DNA of 35,614 bases, taken from the NCBI GenBank assembly GCA_019112895.1, contig DXIM01000182.1, forward strand, positions 1 through 35,614, given 5' to 3'. The position numbers and the translations under genes are program-made. Origin of the DNA: Candidatus Stackebrandtia faecavium (GTDB taxonomy: Bacteria; Actinomycetota; Actinomycetes; Mycobacteriales; Micromonosporaceae). Below, piece by piece: positions 17,191 to 25,355 of the stretch. Numbering within the stretch: position 1 is the first letter of the stretch; every line of letters begins with the position of its first letter. Below the pieces are notes generated by a model, which had not been told where the DNA came from, did no database searches, and saw nothing but the letters and a program-made list of their open reading frames with translations.

Positions 17191-18340
17191 TACTCCAGTT
17201 ATAAGTTCGGGTTTCGTGCTGTGAGTGCGTGTCGGTGCTGGTAGTGGAGGCGTTTGGTGGTGGCTTGATGTCGGCGACGCCATCGGGACCATCGGATCCG
17301 ATGTTTCCAGGTGGGTGCGGGCATAATCGTGCTGGTGAGCAGGTGTCGGATCTCGTTGCAGGTCAAGGCGATCATGTCGGCATCGACTGCGGGTTCGGTG
17401 GTTTCGCGGAGGCGGGCGGCGGCCAAGAATGCGTAGGCGAGTATGGCGAGGGTGACCCATCGTTGCCAGGAGGTCCAGGTGCGGACCTGGTGCTCATCGA
17501 GCGCGGGCGGCCAGTTCTTTCGCGCCTTGGAAGCACTCCTCGATCCGCCAACGCGTCCCGTCCACTTGAGCCAGGGTCTGGAGTGGGACCGGGGTCGGGG
17601 TCCAGGTCAGGCAGTAGGCGAGTTCGCCGGTGGTCTGGTTGCGACGGGCCAGCAGCAACCGTTGCCCGTGATCGGTGCTGATCAGGTCGACCAGTGCCCA
17701 GTCGTACAAGCGCGGGTCTCTCGCGCCCGCACCGGCCGAGCGGGTCTGCCACGGGTGCTTGGGTACCTGCTCGATAGCGTGCCCAGCGGTGGTCTTCCCG
17801 GCTCCGATCGCGACCGGTGTGGTGGTCGCGATGGCCAGCACATAGGACAGGCCGCGGTATTCCAGGAGCGTGCGCAGGTCGGGGTTGATGCCGTAGGCCT
17901 CATCGCCGGTCGCGAAGTCGGCCGCAACGCCCGCGTCGAGGGCGGCGGTGATCATCTGGCCGGCCAGGTCGGGCTTGGTGTGAAAGCCGACCATATCGGG
18001 CACCCCGGCCCGCTCGCGCCGCTCAGAATCCTCGGCCCAGAACCGGGGTAGGTAGAGGCGGACATCGACCGCCGCGTGCCCGGCCAAGGTCGCCAGGGCG
18101 AGATACACCGCAACCTGGCAGTTCTCGATCCGGCCCGCGGTTCCCGAGTACTGGCGCTGCACTCCGACCGTCGAGGCCCCCTTCTTGACATCGCCGGTCT
18201 CATCGACGCCAGCACCTGCAGGCCCGGGCCCGAGCCGAGCTGTTCGGATACGTAGGCGCGGGTCTTGGATCGGACCTGTGTCTCGTCTCGTCCCATGCGG
18301 CACGAGAGAGCATACGCTGGAACCGTCCTCTTTTGTTGCC
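17191..18340 (-). mobile_element. Decayed IS701-family insertion sequence
   Basis: Remnant of an insertion sequence recognised from its transposase. The edge downstream of the transposase seems preserved: CTAG (17187-17190) followed by TACTCCAGTTATAAGTTCGG. IS701-family elements favour YTAR targets such as CTAG, and here the transposase stop codon lies inside this terminal sequence. I could not find the matching inverted repeat or second CTAG near 18340, so the other end is truncated. Confidence 0.7.
17199..18340 (-). pseudogene. IS701-family DDE transposase, frameshifted and 5'-truncated
   Basis: The middle part (about 17494-18210) reads as VDETGDVKKGASTVGVQRQY, TGDEAYGINPDL and WRIEECFQGAK, which supplies all three DDE residues of the IS701 type. 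The reading frame is broken at least three times. QRMLSRAAWDE shifts at a tandem CTCGT repeat (18282-18291), consistent with a 5-bp duplication. LGSGPGLQVL shifts by one base near 18207-18212 before VDETG. AKELAARA shifts near 17500-17505 before LDEHQVRTWTSWQRWVTLA, which then runs to the true C-terminus at 17199. About the first hundred residues are absent. It cannot make an active transposase. Confidence 0.85.
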
Positions 18341-18355
18341 TCACAACAACAATGA

Positions 18356-18490
18356 TCACGGTGGCCGTCCTACACCCCACACCGGCATCATGGCGGTGTC
18401 CGGGATCTCATCATCGAGAAAGTCACGACTACGCCGCGAGCGACATTTTTTCCATAATTTCAACTCGTTCGCACCCGAAAAATTACTCAC
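18356..18490 (-). CDS. Possible small protein, 44 residues
   Basis: A short minus-strand frame starting with GTG at 18490, with GGAAG 6 nt upstream. The product starts with SNFSGANELKLWKKCRSR, is basic in the first half, and ends WGVGRPP. I do not recognise a family. It ends just outside the truncated side of the IS remnant, so it may be a real small gene, or a gene cut by the insertion. Support is only the ribosome binding site and position. Confidence 0.25.
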   Translation of the reverse strand: MSNFSGANELKLWKKCRSRRSRDFLDDEIPDTAMMPVWGVGRPP

Positions 18491-18684
18491 CATAATCTTC
18501 CAGTTACGGATAGCCACTTTCTGCGTGATAGCCGCATTGATAGTAACCCAACGTAGCTACTTGTTCTCAATACGAATACTTCACTCTGATACTGTGTCCA
18601 AAGTCCGATGGCTAAGCACCAAGCCCTCCATCGACATCAAGCTTCGTAACCACATGACGACAACTCTGAATAGGCATTTGCGCA

Positions 18685-19209
18685 ATGAATGATGTAACAG
18701 GCGGCGATCTCTATAGCCTCTGGAAAATAGCTAATGTGGCATTGCCGCGTGTAGCCAATGTTTACGGCAGCTCGAGCAGCGGTCTCAATGGCAACCAGTC
18801 TGACATGTCGGGTCTATTTGCGGCTGGAGAAGGCCCTCATGGCAGCGTAATCCAGAGCCCAATATTCTCGTCGTTTAGTCAAGTGTACAGCGAGTTTCAA
18901 CATATTCTCGCTTTGTCTGGCCGCAACATTCAAGAAACCGCTGACGCCGTGAATCGCGCAATTGAAGGCTACAGCGAACGCGACACCCAAGCGGGCGAGG
19001 ACCTTGCTTCCATTCTCAAAGGGGATGAGTACAAGGGCACCCAGATGCACGACCCGGACGACCCGCTTACAAATCCTCCCGAGGACACAACCGACCCGGT
19101 TGAACCGGATTACTACGATTCCCCGGGCGATGAAGCCGCTGATGATGTCAATGAAGAAGCCCAAGACGTTGATGACGCAAAAGAAGACATTGAGGAGATG
19201 ACGGAATAA
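18685..19209 (+). CDS. EspC/WXG-like candidate ESX-secreted protein
   Basis: A 174-residue protein with no confident family. Residues 5-28 are helical (DLYSLWKIANVALPRVANVYG), a flexible Ser/Gly/Asn stretch follows (28-58), then a long helix (about 60-112) that carries YSERD (Tyr96-Asp100). A YxxxD/E motif after a helical hairpin is the type VII (ESX) export signal, and the whole resembles EspC-type ESX-associated proteins. The remaining 60 residues are a very acidic, Pro/Asp/Glu-rich tail. There is no Sec signal peptide. Only a weak ribosome binding site precedes the ATG. The next gene begins 2 nt after its stop. It lies on an accessory segment beside the IS remnant. The ESX call is inferred from the motif and fold pattern. 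Confidence 0.5.
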   Translation: MNDVTGGDLYSLWKIANVALPRVANVYGSSSSGLNGNQSDMSGLFAAGEGPHGSVIQSPIFSSFSQVYSEFQHILALSGRNIQETADAVNRAIEGYSERDTQAGEDLASILKGDEYKGTQMHDPDDPLTNPPEDTTDPVEPDYYDSPGDEAADDVNEEAQDVDDAKEDIEEMTE

Positions 19210-19211
19210 CA

Positions 19212-20216
19212 ATGTCACTATACAGCAAAAGCGAATTGCGTCAAAAAGGCGAAGAAATCGTTAAAGAAGCTGCGAACGCTACCTTGCGTGAAGCCGAATC
19301 ACACGAGGACGCATACAGAGAGCAGCAGGCCGAAGACGGGCATTCGACCGCGGGACCCGGTGCACAAACACGAGCAATAACCGAGGAAGAAAAAGCCCAA
19401 CTGAAGGCGTGGGTCGAAGACGAACTCAGCTGGGTTCCTGACTCGATTTACAACATGGGCGATCCAGACATCGATGGTGACGGATTCGACTCGTTGATCT
19501 CCTCTGTCGAAGAGGTAGCCGGCAAGTTCGGTGGCACAGGTAGTGCTAGCGGGGACCCCGATCTTGAGTTCACAGCCAAAGCCCAAGCGGAGATCGAAGA
19601 GTGGCAAGGTGTGTTCGCCGAGAATTTCCAGAACTCTTTCACCATTCCGTTTCCGACGATTCAAGAAAACCAGGGCAAAGTCGGAAACATGCTCTACGAA
19701 TCCGCGAAAGCAGCGAAAAACGTCTATGTGGCCAAGCGTCGAGATGTCTCGGAAATGTGCGACAAGACCATCGCTGCATTGCAAGCATGTGGTGAGCGCG
19801 ATGGCGGTGACGAGAAGATGGGCCTCGTCATCCTCGGTGGCGTCGTTGCGATCGCATCCGCAGCGCTCGCTGTACCGTCCGGGGGCACGTCCGTTTACGC
19901 CGGCGGCATCGCGCTGTCCGTGATTTCCGCGGGTATCTCCGTTGGGGCCGAGGCCGCCCCTGAGAGCCAGGATCTCGATCTCGGTGCTCCGACAGTCAAC
20001 GAGGTCATCGGAAACATGATCAGCCGCATGAGCGATATCAACCAAGGCGTCAGCGACCAGGAGCAGGACGTTTGCAAGGCGCTCGATGCAAACTATGAGG
20101 TATTGACTTCTGTTCGCAGTATTGCCAACGCGGAGAAGTCCATCAGCCCTCTCACGCCAATGCGTCCGAGCATAGTTACCGCGGATGATCCGACCAGCGG
20201 ATTGAACCCGGAATAG
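19212..20216 (+). CDS. WXG-containing helical protein with hydrophobic centre, candidate ESX partner
   Basis: A 334-residue protein of no family I recognise. In order: a charged helix (1-45), ELSWVPDSIYN (71-81), an EF-hand-like loop DIDGDGFDSLIS (86-97), a helical segment with WQG (131-133), a second long helix (150-195), a hydrophobic Gly/Ala/Val region (203-247) long enough for one or two membrane spans, and a C-terminal helix with a Pro/Thr tail. No signal peptide is seen. The helix-WxG-helix layout and the pairing with an EspC-like gene 2 nt upstream recall EspC/EspA-type pairs, where two substrates depend on each other for export. This is inference; no toxin domain is seen. A 19-bp hairpin closes the operon. 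Confidence 0.45.
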   Translation: MSLYSKSELRQKGEEIVKEAANATLREAESHEDAYREQQAEDGHSTAGPGAQTRAITEEEKAQLKAWVEDELSWVPDSIYNMGDPDIDGDGFDSLISSVEEVAGKFGGTGSASGDPDLEFTAKAQAEIEEWQGVFAENFQNSFTIPFPTIQENQGKVGNMLYESAKAAKNVYVAKRRDVSEMCDKTIAALQACGERDGGDEKMGLVILGGVVAIASAALAVPSGGTSVYAGGIALSVISAGISVGAEAAPESQDLDLGAPTVNEVIGNMISRMSDINQGVSDQEQDVCKALDANYEVLTSVRSIANAEKSISPLTPMRPSIVTADDPTSGLNPE

Positions 20217-20224
20217 CTAGCCAC

Positions 20225-20266
20225 CAATTGTCGGGTTAGGCGACTGATCGCCTAACCCGACAATTG
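20225..20266. terminator. Bidirectional terminator, perfect 19-bp hairpin
   Basis: 20225-20243 and 20248-20266 are perfect inverted repeats with a CTGA loop. It lies 8 nt after the stop of the WXG-like gene on plus and 8 nt after the stop of the convergent gene on minus. The A/T-rich ends (CAATTG) give short U-runs on both sides. Clear shared terminator. Confidence 0.85.
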
Positions 20267-20274
20267 TATTTGAT

Positions 20275-20823
20275 TCATCTGGTCTGGTATTTTTCGCGCA
20301 GGAAACTCGGAATGTTCAGACCAAAATGTTCATCTTTCAACAGTACGATTTTTTGATCGTTATCCCGTCGCAGTTCCCCGAATGCAGCCAAAGCCTCGGA
20401 AATAAACGTTTCTTCGCTCATCGAGTCAATGGTCCCCGGCTCGATTTTAATTTTCCAGGATGCTAGCCCTTTCGACCTCGCACGAACAGCACCAGACGGA
20501 GATTCACCCTGCGCCACAACAACGGCAACGTCTTCGTGATACCGGCGGTACTTTACATCCCAGTGAGGACGTTCCAGTTCATCTTCGGCTAGACCCCGCG
20601 AAAGATTCAAAGCCTTCATGTACCCGCGGCGGTAACCGACCCAGGTCAATCGAGCCAGGCCTGCGAACTGGTCCTGCAAAACCGACTCACGGTACTTCTC
20701 GTAACTGCCGGGACGGAAAGCGATACTCAGTTCTTTTCCACCGATAAGACGGGATTTTATCTGCCCGTCCGGTGAAGTGGTAGTTACTTTCAGTTCCTTC
20801 AACATTTCTTGGAAGGATTTCAT
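20275..20823 (-). CDS. Hypothetical protein, 182 residues
   Basis: I do not recognise this family. The protein is charged and soluble with no signal or membrane segment. It begins MKSFQEMLKELKV, has TSPDGQIKSRLIGGKELSI (about 16-34), an aromatic and basic patch LTWVGYRRGYMKALN (about 59-73), and a C-terminal part rich in Glu and Lys. The DG-x-V/I, then strand, then helix pattern near the N-terminus is faintly like the small YbaB/EbfC-type proteins coded in some actinobacterial secretion clusters, but I would not rely on that. It has AAGGA about 8 nt before the ATG and lies 10 nt downstream of the lipoprotein gene, so the two form an operon. Confidence 0.7.
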   Translation of the reverse strand: MKSFQEMLKELKVTTTSPDGQIKSRLIGGKELSIAFRPGSYEKYRESVLQDQFAGLARLTWVGYRRGYMKALNLSRGLAEDELERPHWDVKYRRYHEDVAVVVAQGESPSGAVRARSKGLASWKIKIEPGTIDSMSEETFISEALAAFGELRRDNDQKIVLLKDEHFGLNIPSFLREKYQTR

Positions 20824-20833
20824 GCTTCATTCC

Positions 20834-21601
20834 TTAGCCGAGGTTTTCGATTCTGGGGCTAGCATAAATCTCGACACTCGCTTCATCGACGCCTGGAGGC
20901 AGACCAGCGGAGACTTCCATGGTCGTATAGTTCTCCCCCGGCTTATACCTGTGTTTCGATACATCATTAAGACTACTGCCACCCACGATCGCGCCGGAGT
21001 CGTCACGGAAGATCGCCCGGGTTACAGCATCAACATCGTCTTCAAAAGGAGACGTGACCGTGAATTCGAGCTCCAAGCGTCCATCATCCAGCTCGGTTTC
21101 GGGCTCCGAAATGCTCAACTGTTGGAAACGGGCATCGTCACCGTCATACCAAACCGCCTCGGAAATCTTCGCCGAGACATCTTCAGCACCTTTGGTTTCG
21201 ACATAGGTACGATCGGTAACGACCTGCTTCTCCCCTGGCGCCAAGTGATGGATCTGGAAGTTATTCGTCGTGCGTTGGCTGACCATATCTTTGATCGGTT
21301 CGCCGTCCGCGTCCAGAATCTGCGTAGCAACGTTTATGTTTGCCACGTTATCGGGGCTTTTATTTTCGATCACCATGCCGAACGTGATCATCGGTTCTCC
21401 ATCGAATGACGTGGCGGTCATTCCTTTTTCCGAGATCTTTAGGTCAACACCATTACTGGGCCCGGGATGGCCCTGGCCCTCGGCGGGAGAGACAGAAGAT
21501 TTATCGCCCTCGTTCGGCTGTTTTCCCTGGGTGCACCCGGAAAGAAACAGGGCGCCAACAACCACGCAAACTATGCTCAATCGCATCGCAAACCGGCTCA
21601 T
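20834..21601 (-). CDS. Secreted lipoprotein with immunoglobulin-like fold
   Basis: From the ATG whose first base is 21601 (AAGGGGG just upstream) it has 255 residues. A lipoprotein signal is plain: basic MSRFAMR, a hydrophobic core, then the lipobox LSGC with Cys23 to be lipidated. A Gly/Pro/Ser-rich linker follows, then beta-rich sequence (MITFGMVIENKSPDNVANINV, APGEKQVVTDRTYVE) like FxLYD/DUF4352 domains of surface lipoproteins, apparently twice (also LELEFTVTSPFEDDVDAV with YKPGENYTTMEV). A longer frame reaches 21664 but would bury the signal. It precedes the 182-residue gene by 10 nt. Role unknown; probably binds a ligand or partner at the cell surface. Confidence 0.75.
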   Translation of the reverse strand: MSRFAMRLSIVCVVVGALFLSGCTQGKQPNEGDKSSVSPAEGQGHPGPSNGVDLKISEKGMTATSFDGEPMITFGMVIENKSPDNVANINVATQILDADGEPIKDMVSQRTTNNFQIHHLAPGEKQVVTDRTYVETKGAEDVSAKISEAVWYDGDDARFQQLSISEPETELDDGRLELEFTVTSPFEDDVDAVTRAIFRDDSGAIVGGSSLNDVSKHRYKPGENYTTMEVSAGLPPGVDEASVEIYASPRIENLG

Positions 21602-21819
21602 GGGCCCCCTTACGCTCGCATCGAATTTCATCAGCATATGGCTCAAAACCATTGCTGGCACCACTCAAGGCTGTGGCGCCAAAGAAAAGCTAACTGAACA
21701 CATCTGCCAGCGCAATACGCAACCGACTCAACAAATTGCGACCATGTGGTTACTTCAGTGCGGTGGAGACAGTATCCGACTATTGCGGAGCTCGTATTTT
21801 GACCCATGGAATGCATACA

Positions 21820-21848
21820 CACCCTGTCCAGATGATGCAGACAGGGTG
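21820..21848 (-). terminator. Hairpin downstream of the Cys-rich protein gene
   Basis: A 9-bp stem (21820-21828 with 21840-21848) and an 11-nt loop lie 19 nt after the stop of the minus-strand gene at 21868. No U-run. The remaining 21602-21819 shows no gene and should contain the promoter of the lipoprotein operon. Confidence 0.45.
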
Positions 21849-21867
21849 CGTATCGAGTTCCGTGGGA

Positions 21868-22128
21868 TCAACCCGTTGGGGACCCGACGGCGTCGACGAG
21901 GCGTTCGGCGGCCCGGGAATCGACTGCGCGGGCGCAGTGGGCACAACAGTAGAAACTGCCGTCGATCTCCACTCCGTGGCCGATCACGCGGCAATCGCAG
22001 TGTTCGCACCGGGGCGCGAGAGCGTGGATCGCGCACTCGAATGAGTCGAAACTGTGCCGGTCCCCACTGATCGTCGTGATTTCGAACGTCATGCCGTATT
22101 CGTTCCCACAGGTTTCGCACGTGGCCAT
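21868..22128 (-). CDS. Small Cys-rich metal-binding protein (prokaryotic metallothionein-like)
   Basis: An 86-residue cytosolic protein with nine cysteines in pairs or clusters: CETC (4-7), Cys32, CEHCDC (41-46), and CCAHC (61-65), plus several His residues. The pattern DSFECAIHALAPRCEHCDCRVIGHGVE matches actinobacterial proteins annotated as metallothionein-like or hypothetical zinc-binding. The start with first base 22128 follows GGGAGG by 5 nt; a frame open to 22194 is less likely. It probably binds zinc structurally or as a store. It lies between the lipoprotein and alpha-mannosidase genes without a clear operon partner. Confidence 0.75.
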   Translation of the reverse strand: MATCETCGNEYGMTFEITTISGDRHSFDSFECAIHALAPRCEHCDCRVIGHGVEIDGSFYCCAHCARAVDSRAAERLVDAVGSPTG

Positions 22129-22245
22129 AGCTACCTCCCGCATGTCGGTGACTTCCATCGTCCAACGGCGGCGACAGGCTGTGGGCGGCAACAACGGAAC
22201 TTGTCACACGCGCACTGGCCTGGCCCTTCATCGCCAGTGCCGCGA

Positions 22246-25200
22246 TCACGATGCCAATGTGAACCGCAATGTCAGAATTTGAAACGGCCGGAACCTCACC
22301 GAGACCGAATCACCGTCCACCGCGTATTCGGCATTGGGAAGTTCGCGTTCCAGCAGGTCGACCTCGCGGGCATGATGCACCGGCGCATTCACCGAGACCG
22401 TGGCCGATGCCTGGGCCCCCACAGCCTCGTACAGCCGCACGACGAGGTCACCGCTGGTGTCATCGGCGAGTTTGACGGACTCGATCACGACCGTGGCGTT
22501 GTCGCTTCTCACCAAAGGCTCCACGGGGCTACCAGCTTGCCTGCGCGACGGCAGGTTGATGTCGTAGCCGTGCGTGACGGCGTCCAGGACCGCCGCCCCC
22601 GGCACGAAGCCGTACCGCATCCGGTGTGTGCCCTGGTCAGTTTCCGGGTCGGGGTAGCGCGGTGCCCTCAGCAGCGACAACCGCATCGTGGTCGTGGTGC
22701 CACCGTCGTCGCGCACGGTGCGGGTCACGTCGTGCCCATAGCTGGAGTCGTTGACGACGGCAGCGCCCCAACCGGGTTCGCCGACGTGAAGGAACCGGTG
22801 TGCACAAATCTCAAACTTGGCAGCATCCCAGGTCGTGTTCGTATGGGTGGGACGTTTGACATGACCGAACTGGGTCTCGGCGCTGGAGTATTCCGCACGC
22901 ACATCGACGGGGAACGACGCCTTGAGCAACGTTTCCGTCTCATGCCAATCTACTGTCGTGTCCACATCAACGCGTTTGGTCCCGGCCGCCACGATCAGGC
23001 GCTGGGTCAACCTCGAGTCACCGAAGACGCGCACCACATCGAGGATCACGCGCTCGTGGCCGGCATAGGCGAGCGTGACTGTGTCCGCCTCGACCAGGTC
23101 CGTGACCCGGTTCCGGTAGAACTCGTCGATATCCCACGCGTCCCAGCGGTTCGGCAGGTCGGGATGCAGCTGCAGCATGTTCGCGACGTCACCTTCCGGC
23201 ACGCATTCTCGGTCGTTTTCTCTATCGAATATCGAGGTCATGAGCCCGCGTGAATCGATGTGAACCCGAAGCAGTCCGTTGTCGACCAGCCAGCCGTTCT
23301 CGGACTCCGTGACGACGACCGCAGTGTCCCCGCGGTCCTCCTCGCCTGCACCACCGGCGGGTACGCCCAGCCTGGGATGCGGCGCCGGGTTGAACGTGAC
23401 GGTTCGAGCCGATCCATCGCCGCGGCATAGTTCCGCCTGCGCAGCAGCGATGACTCCTTCCAGTTCCCGCGCCAGTGCTGAATAGGTTTCGGCGGCTTCC
23501 CGATGCACCCACGCGATCGACGATCCAGGCAAGATGTCGTGAAATTGGTGCAACAGAACCGTTTTCCAGATGCGTTCGAGCGTCTCATAGGGGTAATCGA
23601 AGTTGGAGTACACGGCCGCAGTCGCCGCCCACAACTCGGCTTCACGCAACAGGTGTTCGCAGCGGCGATTGCCCTGTTTCGTTTTCGCCTGCGAGGTATA
23701 CGTTCCGCGGTGGAATTCCAGGTACAGCTCGCCCCACCACACCGGGGCGTCGCGGTATTCAGCTTCGGCTCGCGCGAAGAAAGCCGCCGGCGTCTCGACC
23801 GTGACCTGTGCGGAGCCTTCCAAGTTCGCCACTCGTCGTGCCCGCGCGAGCATCTCGCGGGTGGCGCCGCCGCCCCCGTCACCGTGCCCGAACGGCACCA
23901 AGGATCGGCGCGCGGCGCCTTTCTCCTGAAAGTTGCGCACCGCATGCGCGAGCTCGTGTCCGCGCAGGGTGGCGTTATAGGTATCGACTGGAGGGAAATG
24001 CGTGAAGACGCGCGAACCGTCGAGTCCCTCCCACCAGAAAGTGTGGTGCGGAAACTTGTTCGTCTGCGACCACGACAGTTTCTGGGTCAAGAACCATTTC
24101 GACCCCGAAAGTTTCACCAGCTGCGGCAACGCCGCCGAATACCCGAAGGAATCCGGTAGCCACACTTCTTGCGTATCGATACCGAATTCGTCGAGGTAAA
24201 AGCGCTTGCCATAGCTGAACTGCCGCGCCATCGCTTCGGACCCGGGCATGTTCGTATCGGCTTCGACCCACATGCTGCCGACCGGCACGAACTGACCGAG
24301 CTCAATCTTGCGCTTCACGTTCTCGTACACCGTCGGGTAGTGCTGCGCCAGCCACGCCAGTTGCTGTGCCTGCGACATCGCGAAGACGTATTCGGGGTAT
24401 CGGTCCATCAGGTCAACCGTGTTGGCCGTCGTCCGGGCCACTTTTCGCACGGTCTCCCGCAGCGGCCACAACCATGCCGAGTCGATGTGTGCGTGCCCGA
24501 CAGCCGAAAGCTGGTGCGCGGACGCGTGCGCCGGAGACTGCAGCGCCGGCTCGAGTACGGCCCGCGCCTCTGCGGCGCTACCGGGAACGTCGGCCACGTC
24601 GATGACGTCGAGCGCCGCACCGATCGTCCGCAGAATCTCGTGTCGACGCGGATCGTCCAGGCTCAGCTGTGTCATCAGGTCTTGCAGAACTTCCAGATCG
24701 TGAACGAGTTCCCACACTGTGGCGTCGAAAACCGCCAGTTCGGCCCTACGCAGGCAATACAGAGGGGTTTCGGGTGCGGTACGGGTGTCACCCAGCCACG
24801 TCACCGGCGTGGAGATCGTCGGGTTTGCCGCAGCCTCGACGTAAAAGTCGACCTCTTCGCCTCCGCGCGCATGGTCGGCGACACGCAGCCACTGGTTGTC
24901 AGGATGCAACCCTTTCAGTGGAGTCGCGTCCGGCAGGTAAGCCATCCCTTCCGCCGTGAAGCCCGGTCCCTTATCGAAGCCCAGGTCGATGCGCGCCTCG
25001 ACCGTCGACGATGCCCAGTGCTTCGGCACGACGGCGCGAAACCGAAACCATGTGGTCGCCCAGGCGCGGCCCCACTCTTGGCCAACCTCGAATGGGGCGA
25101 ATTGCCCATCAAGGCCTTCCTCGACGGGCACCGGTTCACCGCTGACATGCCACGCAGTCACCGTCAAAGGGTGCGGCCGGCCGTAAACCGCAGGCCGGAC

Positions 25201-25257
25201 CCGCTCCTTCAACACTCGCGATAGCCGCGCTTCGATCAGCTTATGGTTGTCGTGCAT
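22246..25257 (-). CDS. Alpha-mannosidase, glycoside hydrolase family 38
   Basis: A cytosolic retaining alpha-mannosidase of 1003 residues from the ATG with first base 25257, preceded by AAGGGGA. GH38 features are visible: zinc ligands His257 and Asp259 in GHAHIDSAWLWPLRET, the nucleophile Asp369 in WLPDSFGYSAALPQL, and the His pair region HQFHDILPGSSI. The N-terminal domain (1-245) is beta-rich and the C-terminal 400 residues form the beta-sandwich (RVDVDTTVDWHETETLL). No signal peptide. It diverges from the APH-type kinase gene, sharing about 98 bp of upstream DNA. It probably trims mannosides taken up from glycans; the in vivo substrate is unknown. Confidence 0.95.
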   Translation of the reverse strand: MHDNHKLIEARLSRVLKERVRPAVYGRPHPLTVTAWHVSGEPVPVEEGLDGQFAPFEVGQEWGRAWATTWFRFRAVVPKHWASSTVEARIDLGFDKGPGFTAEGMAYLPDATPLKGLHPDNQWLRVADHARGGEEVDFYVEAAANPTISTPVTWLGDTRTAPETPLYCLRRAELAVFDATVWELVHDLEVLQDLMTQLSLDDPRRHEILRTIGAALDVIDVADVPGSAAEARAVLEPALQSPAHASAHQLSAVGHAHIDSAWLWPLRETVRKVARTTANTVDLMDRYPEYVFAMSQAQQLAWLAQHYPTVYENVKRKIELGQFVPVGSMWVEADTNMPGSEAMARQFSYGKRFYLDEFGIDTQEVWLPDSFGYSAALPQLVKLSGSKWFLTQKLSWSQTNKFPHHTFWWEGLDGSRVFTHFPPVDTYNATLRGHELAHAVRNFQEKGAARRSLVPFGHGDGGGGATREMLARARRVANLEGSAQVTVETPAAFFARAEAEYRDAPVWWGELYLEFHRGTYTSQAKTKQGNRRCEHLLREAELWAATAAVYSNFDYPYETLERIWKTVLLHQFHDILPGSSIAWVHREAAETYSALARELEGVIAAAQAELCRGDGSARTVTFNPAPHPRLGVPAGGAGEEDRGDTAVVVTESENGWLVDNGLLRVHIDSRGLMTSIFDRENDRECVPEGDVANMLQLHPDLPNRWDAWDIDEFYRNRVTDLVEADTVTLAYAGHERVILDVVRVFGDSRLTQRLIVAAGTKRVDVDTTVDWHETETLLKASFPVDVRAEYSSAETQFGHVKRPTHTNTTWDAAKFEICAHRFLHVGEPGWGAAVVNDSSYGHDVTRTVRDDGGTTTTMRLSLLRAPRYPDPETDQGTHRMRYGFVPGAAVLDAVTHGYDINLPSRRQAGSPVEPLVRSDNATVVIESVKLADDTSGDLVVRLYEAVGAQASATVSVNAPVHHAREVDLLERELPNAEYAVDGDSVSVRFRPFQILTLRFTLAS

Positions 25258-25355
25258 GGGTCCCCTTACCTCGTCGTTGGGCCGCACCGGCATGTACGTC
25301 CACGTCCGTCCGCGCCTGATGGCTGCAGCGCACGCACAAGCCGCGGCCGGATAAG

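Noticed and set aside
18333-18692. A 119-residue plus-strand frame before the ESX-like pair
   Set aside because: No ribosome binding site, mixed composition across an IS edge and an AT-rich gap, no family pattern; overlaps the next gene start.
22054-23253. A 399-residue plus-strand frame
   Set aside because: Antisense to the GH38 mannosidase C-terminus and the Cys-rich gene; no recognisable motif.
24169-25224. A 351-residue plus-strand frame
   Set aside because: Antisense to the mannosidase catalytic domain; no motif.
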